Positions 7,129 through 16,201 of a stretch of 53,445 nt of DNA are shown piece after piece (position 1 is the first letter of the stretch; every line of letters starts with the position of its first letter). Both the position numbers and the translations under genes were made by a program. Below the pieces are notes generated by a model. The model was not told the DNA's origin. It was given only the letters and a program-made list of their open reading frames with translations, and searched no databases. The DNA is from JBMNHG01 sp045627705 (GTDB taxonomy: Bacteria; Verrucomicrobiota; Kiritimatiellia; RFP12; JBMNHG01), in contig JAZQOE010000154.1 of the NCBI GenBank assembly GCA_045627705.1, forward strand, positions 1-53,445. Direction: 5' to 3'.

Positions 7129-9429
7129 TTAAACCTGCAAGAAAATCTCCTGCGGTTCGGTCAACACACCGAACTCGTTTGAATAGTATTGCTCTGGCGA
7201 TGTCATCACCCAATAGCAATCATGAACCTTCTCCGCCAGAAGATTCCCGTTCTTGTCGATCGGCTCATTCCCGTAGAGCGACACAGAATACCGCTGCAGT
7301 TTCCTTGCGAGCTGTCTCTGCTCCGACGGCGCATAAGTCGCGCGCAGACGCTCACAGAGCGCGTGACCTTCATCGCCATAGGGGACGATAACCGAACAAT
7401 TGCACGTGTCGATCAGCTTGAACTTTTCGCCCAATTCACGGAACTTGAAGGCAAACATCTCATCCATAGTCGTCGGCCGCTTGCTCGGCAATAATCCGCC
7501 AAGCACATGATACTTGTCCATCCCCGCGTCATTTCCCTTTTGGACATCGGCATACAGCAGATTGAAGTATTTCGAAACTGACTCCTCTCCCAACATATTT
7601 TCCCAGCCATCGGCCAAGCCAAGCGTCTCACTTCCCTTCTGCGCCGCTACCAGCAAATACCCTCCTGGAATGTCATACTCGCTGCTTTCAAACACAACAA
7701 ACCTTCCATAACCCGGAAGACGCCCTTCCCGATTACAACGACCCGCCGCCTGCACAAGCGAGTCCACACCCGCGAGCTCTCGGCACACACACGGAAAATC
7801 TATATCCACGCCCGCTTCGATCAATTGCGTCGACACAAGCAGACAAGGTTCTCCCTTGGAAATGCTGTCTTTGACTTCTGCTAAGACATCCGAGCGATGC
7901 TGACCGCACATCTGCGCGCTTAAATGGCGTACCACCCGTTCGGCGAACCGCGTCCTCGCCTTCAGGTAAAGTTCTCGCGCATGGCGCCGCGTGCTGACGA
8001 TCACAAGTGCGCACGGCTCGTTTTCAAGCTCATCAAGAAGCTCGTCATCAGAAATCCTTCCTGGCACGCGCCTCGACTCGACCCGCTTCAGCCGCTTCTC
8101 AAGTCTTCGTTCTCCAGAAACGATATCCGTGACCCTGCAATCACCTTGCGCGAGCACCGCCGCGCCCAAAAGCGACTTGTCGAAGAAAACCGGCAACGTC
8201 GCCGTCGACAGGACAACTGACGATCCATAACGCACGACGAGTTCATTCAACGCCTTCAAGCACGGTTTCAGCAGGTCAGTCGGCAACCCCTGTGCCTCGT
8301 CAAGGACAACCACCGACCGAGCCAGGTTGTGAAGTTTGCGGCATCGAGAGGAACGGTTCGCGAAAAGCGACTCGAAGAACTGCACGTTCGTGGTGACGAC
8401 GATCGGCGCGTCCCAGTTTTCAGACGCCAACCGCAACCGTGGAGGCATTGAATCCTGATCAACATTGCAATGGTGTTCAAGAACATTGCCTTCTCCGAAG
8501 ATCTCGCGATAGACATCGGCAGTCTGCTCGATGATGCTCGTAAAGGGAATTACGACAATTACGCGACTAAGATCGTGTTTTACCGCATGCCGCAAGGCGA
8601 ACAGCATGGACGAGAGCGTTTTTCCACCACCCGTCGGAACGCGAAGCGTAAACAGTCCCGGATTCGATTCCGCTGCCGCACGGCAATCGGCTCTGACCTC
8701 GTTCCGGATGCGGACAACTTCCGAATCGTGCTCATTCGACTCGCGAACCTTTCGATCCATTTCCGCATATCGCCGTTCAAGTCGTCGCAACAGCTCTGCT
8801 ATGGGGGAACAAGCACCCCTCGCCCGGACAGATCCCCGCTCCTCGTCCATGAAGTCTTCGGTATCGAGAAAATCAGCATCGACAAGGGCGGAGTACAACA
8901 TCCGCAGATAAAACGATGGGACAAAGCCATCTTCAGGAAGAAGGAAGGACTTCGCCTCGCCACCCAATCGACGCATATCCACATCTACCTTGAACGGATC
9001 ATGTGCCGCGCTCAGACATTTTCCAAGACGCGAACTCAATGCACTTGCACTTCCTGAAGAAGAAACGCCATCAGGGATCCCAGAATGATGTCCTGCAGAA
9101 GCATAAGCGAGCAGACGCCCCAACCCTTTTATCGACCGATCAAGCCATTGAGCGCCCAAGGTCGAATGGTCCGGCCCACGTTTATGCGCAGGCGCACCTT
9201 CATCATCGTCCTCATCGCCAACGGTTTCATTAGATTCCTTCAAATACTTCTGGAACTCATCGGTCGCCTTACCCATGTCATGCACCAGGCCCAGCAGGCG
9301 CGCCGTTTCAGCGCAACCGAACGGGGCGGCGAATTTCGCAGCAAGTTCGGCAACATTGCGCGAATGCTCTTCGAGTGTCTGCCATTTTTCAGGCGGAAGT
9401 CCATTCTTGCTGTGTGCGTATGTCGGCAT
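7129..9429 (-). CDS. cas3: Cas3 HD nuclease-helicase, type I-C
   Basis: The 766-residue protein is intact. The N-terminal HD domain shows HSRN (His22) and LVHDMGK (His50-Asp51). The SF2 helicase shows Walker A PTGGGKT at 265-271, the DEAQ box at 377-380, STAT at 408-411, and in the second RecA lobe VSTQLIEAGVDID followed by QAAGRCNREG. Cas3 is recruited to Cascade-bound targets, where it unwinds and degrades the DNA. AAGGA lies eight bases before the ATG. It is the first cas gene, 97 nt after the regulator gene, with no terminator visible between them, so read-through from the regulator's promoter is likely. Confidence 0.96.
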   Translation of the reverse strand: MPTYAHSKNGLPPEKWQTLEEHSRNVAELAAKFAAPFGCAETARLLGLVHDMGKATDEFQKYLKESNETVGDEDDDEGAPAHKRGPDHSTLGAQWLDRSIKGLGRLLAYASAGHHSGIPDGVSSSGSASALSSRLGKCLSAAHDPFKVDVDMRRLGGEAKSFLLPEDGFVPSFYLRMLYSALVDADFLDTEDFMDEERGSVRARGACSPIAELLRRLERRYAEMDRKVRESNEHDSEVVRIRNEVRADCRAAAESNPGLFTLRVPTGGGKTLSSMLFALRHAVKHDLSRVIVVIPFTSIIEQTADVYREIFGEGNVLEHHCNVDQDSMPPRLRLASENWDAPIVVTTNVQFFESLFANRSSRCRKLHNLARSVVVLDEAQGLPTDLLKPCLKALNELVVRYGSSVVLSTATLPVFFDKSLLGAAVLAQGDCRVTDIVSGERRLEKRLKRVESRRVPGRISDDELLDELENEPCALVIVSTRRHARELYLKARTRFAERVVRHLSAQMCGQHRSDVLAEVKDSISKGEPCLLVSTQLIEAGVDIDFPCVCRELAGVDSLVQAAGRCNREGRLPGYGRFVVFESSEYDIPGGYLLVAAQKGSETLGLADGWENMLGEESVSKYFNLLYADVQKGNDAGMDKYHVLGGLLPSKRPTTMDEMFAFKFRELGEKFKLIDTCNCSVIVPYGDEGHALCERLRATYAPSEQRQLARKLQRYSVSLYGNEPIDKNGNLLAEKVHDCYWVMTSPEQYYSNEFGVLTEPQEIFLQV

Positions 9430-9526
9430 CGTCTTGTCCTTATCTTCTTGGCCTAGACATCAAGTTCACTGACACGATGGAGTGCCACAAACGGACTTCC
9501 GTTGCAATCGCTAAAGTTGAATCGGT

Positions 9527-10612
9527 TCACTTGTTTCCTTTCGAGGAACCTTTCGCCAGATTGAAAAGGCGGAGGCGCAGGATTTCGAGGCGGGGATTGG
9601 GAGGAAGATGGGCGAGGTTGGGCCTGGGTTCCATCGCGCGGGGATGGGAGAGATAGTAGGCGCGGAGGGAGTCACGGAGATTCTCGCGCAGGGATGGGAC
9701 GATAAGGCCGAGGTTCTCAAGTCGCAGGGCGAATGCCTCCGCAGAAACGTTGAAGCGCGCCTTGAGCGTACAAAGCGATTCGAGTGTCCACCCGTCTGGC
9801 GGAATCCCAGTTTGCGCAACCGCCATCCGTACCGCTTCCTCCGGCATCAGGAACGCCGAGGCGAAACACCGCGCGAAACGGTGTTCAACAGTCCCTTCCT
9901 CCAGCGGCTCATACCCACGGGACGCAAACAGGCACGCCGCCCCTAGCTCGTAGGCAATCCTGTATGTCTGGCGCTCCGGCGTATCCTGTTTGTCCAGGAT
10001 TATCGAAAGCGAATGCCGCTTCGTAGAGTACAGCGAAATGCTGGAAAGCCCTTGCGGCATCGCTACCGCATGCAGGCGTACATTCCTGAATTCAAGCAAC
10101 CCGGCAAGATCCGCGAATGTCACGCAACCCGCTCCAAGCGACGATCTCATCGCGCGGGCAATCGCTTCGGCGCCACGTTCGTCTTCAACCAACGGATACG
10201 CCAGTTGAATGGCAACCCCGGAAGGCAATCCGCGCTTGCATTCCAACTCCGCGTACTCTTGTTCCGTCTCCAAGATGGCATGTCGTGCATTCTTGTTCAG
10301 GAGTTCGAACTTAGCTTCCTTGCGAATCGCGACAAAATCAAATTCGCCCTTCCCATCGACGGCTGCTTTCGCGGAACAATTGGCCTCATTGCCGTTCCTC
10401 TCAATCGGGTGTCCAGCTTCCGCAAGCAATGCGCTTATCTCGATGTCCAGCGCCTTGGCGATTCGCTCGACCGTGCGAATGGAAGGACTGCCTCGCCCGC
10501 ACTCTATCTTGCAAAGTTGCGCCGGACGCATGTGCAACCGCTCCGCAAGACGCTGCTGTGTCATATTCCTGGCCGTGCGCGCGGCAACAACTCTTTTCCC
10601 GAAATCAATCAT
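9527..10612 (-). CDS. XRE-family regulator with degenerate ImmA/IrrE domain
   Basis: The start is set at MIDFGKRVVAARTARNMTQ, with GGAG six bases upstream; a GTG four codons earlier is less likely. Residues 1-65 form an HTH of the XRE/Cro type (MTQQRLAERLHMRPAQLCKIE). The second half resembles ImmA/IrrE metalloprotease regulators, with FASAFLMPEEA as the conserved third motif. The expected HExxH zinc motif reads YELGA, lacking both histidines, so the domain is probably not a protease but a sensing or partner-binding module. The gene is first in the transcript leading to cas3, and a dyad overlaps its promoter, which suggests autoregulation and control of the CRISPR-Cas operon. Regulation is inferred; the domain assignments are fairly secure. 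Confidence 0.82.
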   Translation of the reverse strand: MIDFGKRVVAARTARNMTQQRLAERLHMRPAQLCKIECGRGSPSIRTVERIAKALDIEISALLAEAGHPIERNGNEANCSAKAAVDGKGEFDFVAIRKEAKFELLNKNARHAILETEQEYAELECKRGLPSGVAIQLAYPLVEDERGAEAIARAMRSSLGAGCVTFADLAGLLEFRNVRLHAVAMPQGLSSISLYSTKRHSLSIILDKQDTPERQTYRIAYELGAACLFASRGYEPLEEGTVEHRFARCFASAFLMPEEAVRMAVAQTGIPPDGWTLESLCTLKARFNVSAEAFALRLENLGLIVPSLRENLRDSLRAYYLSHPRAMEPRPNLAHLPPNPRLEILRLRLFNLAKGSSKGNK

Positions 10613-10650
10613 GTCGTGCTCCACATCAACAAGGCAATTGTATGGGATCG

Positions 10651-10680
10651 CAGATAGAATGACAAGATTAAATTTGTCAA
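10651..10680 (-). promoter_or_regulatory. Promoter with overlapping dyad operator for regulator-cas operon
   Basis: On the minus strand a perfect TTGACA (10680-10675) is followed, 17-18 nt on, by weak -10 candidates CTATCT or TATCTG. The dyad TGACAA-N8-TTGTCA (10660-10665 and 10674-10679) covers the -35 and most of the spacer. Such a dyad over the promoter, directly upstream of an XRE gene, is a typical autoregulatory operator. Confidence 0.6.
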
Positions 10681-10803
10681 AAAGTTGATTAGCATAAATG
10701 TTAATTTAAAATGAACAAGGGCAGGGGACAAATAGACGGCGGGGAAAAGGAGCAGAATCGACATCCACCATCGCGAAGCGAAGGCACTAACGATCCCGTA
10801 GCA

Positions 10804-10880
10804 TGGTGGGCCCAGCTGGACTTGAACCAGCGACCTAGGGATTATGAGTCCCCAGCTCTGACCAACTGAGCTATGGGCCC
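10804..10880 (-). tRNA. tRNA-Ile2, anticodon CAU
   Basis: The 77-nt cloverleaf includes an encoded CCA. The acceptor stem pairs GGGCCCA with TGGGCCC, the D arm reads AGCTCAGTTGG, and the T arm GGTTCAAGTCC. The anticodon CAT lies at 10844-10846. The context GACTCATAATC and the T-stem GCTGG/CCAGC match tRNA-Ile2 (ileX type, C34 modified to lysidine by TilS) better than elongator or initiator tRNA-Met. Its 3' end points towards the CRISPR-Cas locus. Met identity cannot be fully excluded without modelling identity elements. Confidence 0.9.
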
Positions 10881-10896
10881 GAAAAAGGATGGACAC

Positions 10897-10925
10897 AGTT
10901 TAAAGGAAATCATCCGAAAATGCAA
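10897..10925 (-). promoter_or_regulatory. Promoter of the tRNA gene
   Basis: On the minus strand TTGCAT (10925-10920) and TAAACT (10902-10897) are separated by 17 nt, placing the start about 10 nt before the mature 5' end. Both hexamers are partial matches to the housekeeping consensus. Confidence 0.5.
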
Positions 10926-11046
10926 TGCCATCGTTTCATCATAAAATAGTTCATGTTGTTGGATAGAATTTGACATAATACACGGCATCTACCGAGAAAG
11001 GTTGTTCAATTCATTTCAAATTCATGTTTTGCAGGGTAGGGGATAA

Positions 11047-12813
11047 ATGAAGATCAAGGCTATCGTTCTCGCCGCCGGCCTCGGGGAGCGCCTTCGTCCG
11101 CTTACGAACGCGATTCCAAAGCCGTTGATGCCGGTTGCGCCAGGCGAGGCAATCATCACGCGGACCCTCCGCGCCCTTGAATCATGGGGCGTAGATGAAA
11201 TCGCGGTCAATCTCCATTGGCAGTCAGGCCCACTGCGCGACTACCTCGCGAAATGGCCGGGCCCTGCCAAAATCACCATTTCCTACGAGCCGGTCATCCT
11301 CGGTACGGGTGGTGCAATCCGTCCGCTACGGGACTTTATCGGCGACTCGCCCTTTTGGCTGGTAAATGGCGACATCGCGTTCGATCTCGATCCCGCCCCG
11401 ATTGTCGGCGACTTCGTCCGCAAGGCCCCTCTCGCTGTCGCATGGCTTACGCCGCGCCGCGGCCCGCGCACTGTCGAAACCGCGCCGGACGGCGCCATCA
11501 TCTCATTCCGCAGCAAACGTCCGGGCACGCCCGGTACAGCGACATTCTGCGGCGTCCAGTTTGTCTCGCCCCGCATCTTCGACTATCTTCCCGCCACCGA
11601 TTCCTTCTCGATAATCGACGCGTACTCGAACGGCATGAATGCAGGCGAGGTCGTGGTCGGACGTACCACCCGCGCTGGTTTCTGGAACGACGCGGGAATG
11701 CCGGATCGCCTTATAGATGTGCGAAAGCGCAACGGCGCAACAACCCAAGGCGCAAAAAAACGGCGCGCCGTTTTTCCGCCCCTGCCTCGCTATCCGTTCG
11801 AGTTCACCTCCGATCCGCAAGTGCCATTCCTGTTTTCCGCATTCGACTGGCCTGACCCTGCGCTTGCTCCAACGCTATCCGCGATGGGGTGGCCGCTTGC
11901 GAAGACGCAGGTCGAATCGCTTGGCGGCAAGCGTGGATCCGACCGTTCGTTTCTTCGCCTGCACGGACCGCATGGGATTTCCGCCGTGTATGCGCGCCAT
12001 GGCGGCGCACGCGCCGAGAATGACCGTTATGCCAGACATTCGGTGTTGCTGCGTGATGCCGGAGTGCCAGTTCCTGCAATTCTCGCCGATCTCCCGCAGG
12101 CCCGCGCGCTTGCGATGGAGGATGTTGGAGACCTTTCGCTCGAGGTCTTGTCAAAGCGCAATCCTACCGCCGCGCTCAAGGCATACGAAACACTGGTCGA
12201 AGCCGTTGCCGCGATGCATTCTCGCGGCGCGGAACTTGCCCGTGCGCGTGGAGTCGAACTCGAACAGCCACTCGACATCGACGTCATGCACTGGGAGCAT
12301 TCGCTCTTCGAGGAGCACATGCTCAGGAAGCGCATTGGCGCGGACGGTTTTACGAAACAGGTGCGCGACGAACTTGAGGATGCGGCCCAACGCCTCGCAA
12401 GGGCGCCGCGGGCATTGATCCATCGCGACCTGCAGTCAAGCAATGTGTTCTGTCGGAAAGACGGTTCAATCCGCCTTATCGACTTCCAGGGAATGCGCTT
12501 CGGTCCCGCCGCATACGATCTTGCTTCGCTTCTCTGCGATGCGTATGTGTCGATTCTCGATGACGCTGCGCAAGAGCGTCTCCTCGCCCGCTACGTGGAA
12601 TGCCTGCCTGGCGCTGGAGATGGCGTCAAAGCGCTTTTCGCTGTCGCGGCAGTCCAGCGTCTCGTCCAGGCGCTCGGCGCTTTCGGACGTCTTTCGGGCA
12701 TCGGCATCGCGCGTTTCGCGGCCTTTATCCCGTCCGCTTCGCGCACGCTTTCAAGGATGGCCGAGAAATGCGGATACACTGCGCTTTCGGAGATCGCCCT
12801 TGAATGCAAGTGA
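11047..12813 (+). CDS. Fused MurNAc-1-P uridylyltransferase (MurU) and cell-wall amino-sugar kinase (AmgK)
   Basis: The 588-residue protein has two domains. Residues 1-235 are a nucleotidyltransferase with the MurU-like start KAIVLAAGLGERLRPLT and IPKPLMPV, a GTGGAI motif and the metal-binding NGD. Residues about 280-580 are an aminoglycoside-phosphotransferase-like kinase with IHRDLQSSNV (catalytic loop) and LIDFQGMRFGPAAYDLASLL, the AmgK pattern. In Pseudomonas the separate AmgK and MurU convert MurNAc to UDP-MurNAc and bypass de novo synthesis and its fosfomycin-sensitive step. Here both activities sit in one chain, in reverse pathway order. The linker (GAKKRRAVFPP) is encoded by a copy of the genome's palindromic repeat. 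A related NDP-sugar pathway is the alternative. Confidence 0.82.
   Translation: MKIKAIVLAAGLGERLRPLTNAIPKPLMPVAPGEAIITRTLRALESWGVDEIAVNLHWQSGPLRDYLAKWPGPAKITISYEPVILGTGGAIRPLRDFIGDSPFWLVNGDIAFDLDPAPIVGDFVRKAPLAVAWLTPRRGPRTVETAPDGAIISFRSKRPGTPGTATFCGVQFVSPRIFDYLPATDSFSIIDAYSNGMNAGEVVVGRTTRAGFWNDAGMPDRLIDVRKRNGATTQGAKKRRAVFPPLPRYPFEFTSDPQVPFLFSAFDWPDPALAPTLSAMGWPLAKTQVESLGGKRGSDRSFLRLHGPHGISAVYARHGGARAENDRYARHSVLLRDAGVPVPAILADLPQARALAMEDVGDLSLEVLSKRNPTAALKAYETLVEAVAAMHSRGAELARARGVELEQPLDIDVMHWEHSLFEEHMLRKRIGADGFTKQVRDELEDAAQRLARAPRALIHRDLQSSNVFCRKDGSIRLIDFQGMRFGPAAYDLASLLCDAYVSILDDAAQERLLARYVECLPGAGDGVKALFAVAAVQRLVQALGAFGRLSGIGIARFAAFIPSASRTLSRMAEKCGYTALSEIALECK
11756..11775. repeat. CGGCGCGCCG palindrome, copy in murU-amgK linker
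   Basis: This is a perfect 20-nt palindrome: five A, CGGCGCGCCG, five T. It lies in frame in the linker of the MurU-AmgK fusion and is translated KRRAVF. The same core recurs at 20902, 21284, 27440, 44067, 53434 and, without A/T arms, at several other places. Confidence 0.9.
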
Positions 12814-12852
12814 TTGCGCGACAAAGCGAGTTGGGTATATCATCGTCCCATC

Positions 12853-14001
12853 ATGAACAAGCTTTCTTTTTCTGATTTCGACAAGCGCGCCCGCGATGGA
12901 GAGGCCCTCAGCGTGGTTTTCTTCGGCGGTTCCCTCACATGGGGCGCAAATGCGAGCGATCCAAACCTCACAAGCTATCGTGGCCAGATGATGCGCTATC
13001 TCCGCGAGCGCTATCCGCTTGCGCGCTTCACCTTCCATGACGCCGCGATCGGCGGCACAGGCTCGGCCCTCGGCATCTTCCGCGTGGATCGCGACGTGCT
13101 TTCGAAGAAGCCGGACATGGTCTTCCTGGATTTTCAGGCGAACGATGGATACAACGGCGACGACCGTCCGACAAACTGCTTCTACGAGGCGATCGTCCGC
13201 CGCATTGTCGGCGCGGGCGTTCCTGTCGAGCAGCTGTACTTCGGTTTCAAGTGGTCATTCGTGAACCGCAATCCCGCCGAGCTTTTGCGGCGCGCCGCCT
13301 ACCACAAGATAGCTGCGGCGTATGGCCTTGCCGAAGGCGACCACTACGAGCGCATGTGGAAGGCGATCGACGATGGCGAAATCACCGCCGATGTCGCATG
13401 GCCCTTCGACCAGGCGCACCCTGACGATTGCGGCTACTTCTACTTTTTCGACGCCGCGCGCATCGCCTTCGAGGCGGCGGTTGCGAATGGCACGACATGC
13501 CATACGGCCGCTGCCCCCGTCTTTGGCGACATGGCGAATGTGACCCGCACGGTTGCGGCGGACATCGCTTTGCCAGCAGGCTGGAAGAATGGACTCACGC
13601 GTCGTGTCTCGATGTGGTACGACGGACTCGCCAGTCGCTGGATGGATACGGTGGCGACATGCGACGTCGCGTCGTCCCCCGCGCCGTCTCCGCTCCGTTT
13701 CGAGTTCGATGGCACATTCTTCGGTCTCTTCGGCGAAGGCGACCAGGATGGACTCGACTTCGAAGTATTCGTCGATGGCGTGCTGGAACCGGCCGCGCCA
13801 GCGGAAAACGGCAGGCCAGCGGTCATGGCCTGGAGCGGCTCGACGGCAAACCGCGCGGCCGGCAACCTTTTCTTCTGGCGAGCCGTCCGCCGTGTTTTGC
13901 CAGACGCGCATCACGTCGTTGAAATCCGTCCGATCATTCCCGCGGGCGCGACGAGGGGACAGCTCCGCATCGGCAGCATCTGCACTGCGCGGCACGTTTG
14001 A
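12853..14001 (+). CDS. SGNH/GDSL-family hydrolase
   Basis: The start is set at MNKLSFSDFDKRA; an ORF extension upstream lacks a better site. The 382-residue protein shows SGNH block I (VFFGGSLTWGAN, nucleophile Ser), block II (AAIGGTGSALG), block III (DFQANDGYNG, oxyanion Asn) and a block V-like D-x-x-H (DQAHPDD). The C-terminal ~170 residues look like a beta-rich accessory domain. Such enzymes deacylate polysaccharides or esters; the substrate is unknown. No signal peptide is visible, so it is probably cytoplasmic. It lies just upstream of a UroD-like gene in the same direction and may be co-transcribed with it. Confidence 0.8.
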   Translation: MNKLSFSDFDKRARDGEALSVVFFGGSLTWGANASDPNLTSYRGQMMRYLRERYPLARFTFHDAAIGGTGSALGIFRVDRDVLSKKPDMVFLDFQANDGYNGDDRPTNCFYEAIVRRIVGAGVPVEQLYFGFKWSFVNRNPAELLRRAAYHKIAAAYGLAEGDHYERMWKAIDDGEITADVAWPFDQAHPDDCGYFYFFDAARIAFEAAVANGTTCHTAAAPVFGDMANVTRTVAADIALPAGWKNGLTRRVSMWYDGLASRWMDTVATCDVASSPAPSPLRFEFDGTFFGLFGEGDQDGLDFEVFVDGVLEPAAPAENGRPAVMAWSGSTANRAAGNLFFWRAVRRVLPDAHHVVEIRPIIPAGATRGQLRIGSICTARHV

Positions 14002-14024
14002 TCTTCAACGGTAGGAGACACCCC

Positions 14025-15113
14025 ATGGGCTTGATGCCAATTGAAACCATCCCTGACTGGGAGAAACGCCTTGCGCGACAGGACGCCTTTTGGGACAGAG
14101 AGATCATAGACCGTCCGGTGGTCGTGATGTACGCCCCCCGCAAGGAGGGGTGCATCCCCTGGCCTGCAAACAAGAACTGGCCCGATCTCCGCTCGCGTTG
14201 GTTGGATGTGGAATATTGCGCGGAATGCGCTATCGCCGGAAATACGAACATGCGTTTCTTCGGCGATGCCCTTCCATTGGCCTGGCCCAACCTTGGCCCG
14301 GAAGTCGTGAGCGCCTTCCTTGGCGTCGAACTGGAATTCGGCGAAGGAACCTCATGGTCGATCCCAATGCCGGATGACTGGGACGAAGTCGAGCGCCTTG
14401 TAAAGTTCTCCGAAAATAATCCGTACTGGCAGGCGATAGAGAAGATGACGGACGCCTTGCTCGCCGCCGGCCAGAACCGCTTTTACGTCGGCCTCACCGA
14501 CTGCCATCCGGGCGGCGACGGCATCGCGGCGTTCCGCGATCCGATGCGTCTAGCGATCGATTTGATCGAAAGCCCCGAACGGGTGAAAGCGCTCCTTGCC
14601 CGTTTCCAGAAGCTCTACTTCGACATCTTCGACCGCATGGCGAAACGCCTTGAGACGCGCGGGCAGGCGATAGGCACCTGGGCAGGGCCTATCTGCAGCA
14701 AGCGCTGGTATGTGCCGTCGAACGATTTCTCGTGCATGGTCTCGAAAGAGATGTACGACGAATTCTTCCTGCAGGGGATTGCCGACGAATGCCGATTCTA
14801 CGGTCATTCGCTCTACCATCTGGATGGTCCTGGCGCACTTCGCCATCTGCCAAGTCTGCTTGCCATTCCGGAGTTGAATGCAATCCAGTGGGTTTGCGGC
14901 GCGGGGCATGGTCGCGTCTCCGATTGGATTCCCATCTACAAGCAGTGCCAGGCTGCGGGCAAGGGGATTCAAATCGTGAATGCCGAACCCGATGAAATCG
15001 AAACTCTTTGCACGGAGCTGAAGCCCGAGGGCGTCTGGCTTTCAGTGGTGAATGTGGATTCCGAGGAAACAGCCAGCGCCATATTGAAGCGCATAGCGAA
15101 GTGGACGAAGTAA
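14025..15113 (+). CDS. Uroporphyrinogen decarboxylase-like (MtaA/CmuA-type) protein
   Basis: The start at MGLMPIETIPDWEKR follows AGGAG by seven bases. At 362 residues it matches the UroD superfamily length. The C-terminal half, with SKEMYDEFFLQGIADECRFYGHSLYHLDGPG and GVWLSVVNVDSEE, has the TIM-barrel pattern of this family. Heme synthesis is unlikely, because the context lacks other hem genes and the sequence resembles divergent UroD-like proteins such as corrinoid-dependent methyltransferases. No corrinoid protein gene is adjacent. The substrate is unknown; the pairing with an SGNH hydrolase suggests carbohydrate or small-molecule metabolism. Confidence 0.7.
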   Translation: MGLMPIETIPDWEKRLARQDAFWDREIIDRPVVVMYAPRKEGCIPWPANKNWPDLRSRWLDVEYCAECAIAGNTNMRFFGDALPLAWPNLGPEVVSAFLGVELEFGEGTSWSIPMPDDWDEVERLVKFSENNPYWQAIEKMTDALLAAGQNRFYVGLTDCHPGGDGIAAFRDPMRLAIDLIESPERVKALLARFQKLYFDIFDRMAKRLETRGQAIGTWAGPICSKRWYVPSNDFSCMVSKEMYDEFFLQGIADECRFYGHSLYHLDGPGALRHLPSLLAIPELNAIQWVCGAGHGRVSDWIPIYKQCQAAGKGIQIVNAEPDEIETLCTELKPEGVWLSVVNVDSEETASAILKRIAKWTK

Positions 15114-15133
15114 ACTGCTGTCGGAAGCGCCTT

Positions 15134-16201
15134 CTACTTCAGGAGGCGCGAGCATTCTTCGACCATCTTCCTGCCAATCGCATTCCAGGAGAAATCGCGC
15201 TCGGCCCATGTGCGTCCGGCTTCACCCATCGCATGGCGCTCCTCGTCCGAAAGTGCGAACGCGGAGCGTAGGGCATTGACGAGCGAATCGCGTGGAGGAA
15301 GATCGATCCACCAGCCGCAGTGGTTCTCTTCGAGACCCTCCCATGGCGTGCCCTTGGTCGTTATCGACGGAACCCCTGCAAAAAGCGCCTCCGCCACGAC
15401 TATGCCAAAATTCTCGGAGTACGTTGGCAATACGAACACATCCGCGCACTGGTAGGCCGACCATTTTGCATCGTCGTCAAGCGGGCCTGTGAATGCCACT
15501 CGATCTGCGATTCCAAGTTCCGCGACCCGCGCCTTTACCTGTGTTTCGTAGGTCTGCTCTGTCTCGCCGTTCAGCGTGTAAACAAGCTCGAGTCTCCATC
15601 CTGGAAATTCCGCGCCAACCTTTGCGAATGCCTCCGCCAACTCAATCACGCCCTTCTTCGGGTGCATACGCGAAACGAATAGCAGGCGCCTTTCAGACTT
15701 GCCTGCCGCAGGCTTCTCCAATGCACTGGGCAGGTTGACGCCATTGGGGGAGATGATTGTCTTGTTCTTGAATCCAAGTTTGCGGAACTGCGCCGCTTCG
15801 CTTTCGGCCGTCGCATGAAGTGCGATCGCATTGTGAAGGTCGCGATCCTGGTAGAGAAACCGGGCGGCGCGCTTCTTAAGCCATTTCTGCCGCAGCGACC
15901 AAGGTTCGAGCATTCCCCTTGGCGCGATAACATACGGGACATGCGCATTGCGGCACGAAACCGCGACCTTGTGCAGGTCGGGACTCCAAAGGCCATGGAG
16001 ATGGACGAGGTCGAACTCTTCGATCTTGTGTCCTTCGGCCTTCCAAGCCCTTACGCCTTCGATCCACGGTTCTCCTCCATGGATGGGCCACACCCATGCG
16101 TCGGCGCCAGCCGCGCATTCCGCCGCGGCAAGCCCTTGAACCGATCTCGCCGGTCCGCCAGCCGACCGTGAAAGCGAGGAGATTACATGAAGGATTTTCA
16201 T
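15134..16201 (-). CDS. GT4-family glycosyltransferase
   Basis: The start is set at MKILHVISSLSRSAGGPARSV, the typical GT-B N terminus; the longer ORF upstream is not needed. The 355-residue protein has the N-terminal Rossmann Gly-rich loop (SAGGPA), FDLVHLHGLWSP, and the C-terminal donor-binding segment (LLFVSRMHPKKGV, then DVFVLPTYSENFGIVVAEAL with the conserved Glu, and GVPSITTKGTPW). It probably transfers a sugar from an NDP donor during envelope polysaccharide synthesis. It converges on the UroD-like gene with 20 nt between them and no visible terminator. Confidence 0.88.
   Translation of the reverse strand: MKILHVISSLSRSAGGPARSVQGLAAAECAAGADAWVWPIHGGEPWIEGVRAWKAEGHKIEEFDLVHLHGLWSPDLHKVAVSCRNAHVPYVIAPRGMLEPWSLRQKWLKKRAARFLYQDRDLHNAIALHATAESEAAQFRKLGFKNKTIISPNGVNLPSALEKPAAGKSERRLLFVSRMHPKKGVIELAEAFAKVGAEFPGWRLELVYTLNGETEQTYETQVKARVAELGIADRVAFTGPLDDDAKWSAYQCADVFVLPTYSENFGIVVAEALFAGVPSITTKGTPWEGLEENHCGWWIDLPPRDSLVNALRSAFALSDEERHAMGEAGRTWAERDFSWNAIGRKMVEECSRLLK

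Noticed and set aside
10609..10896. A 95-codon frame running through the tRNA gene
   Set aside because: It spans a complete tRNA and the regulator's promoter, so it is not a gene.
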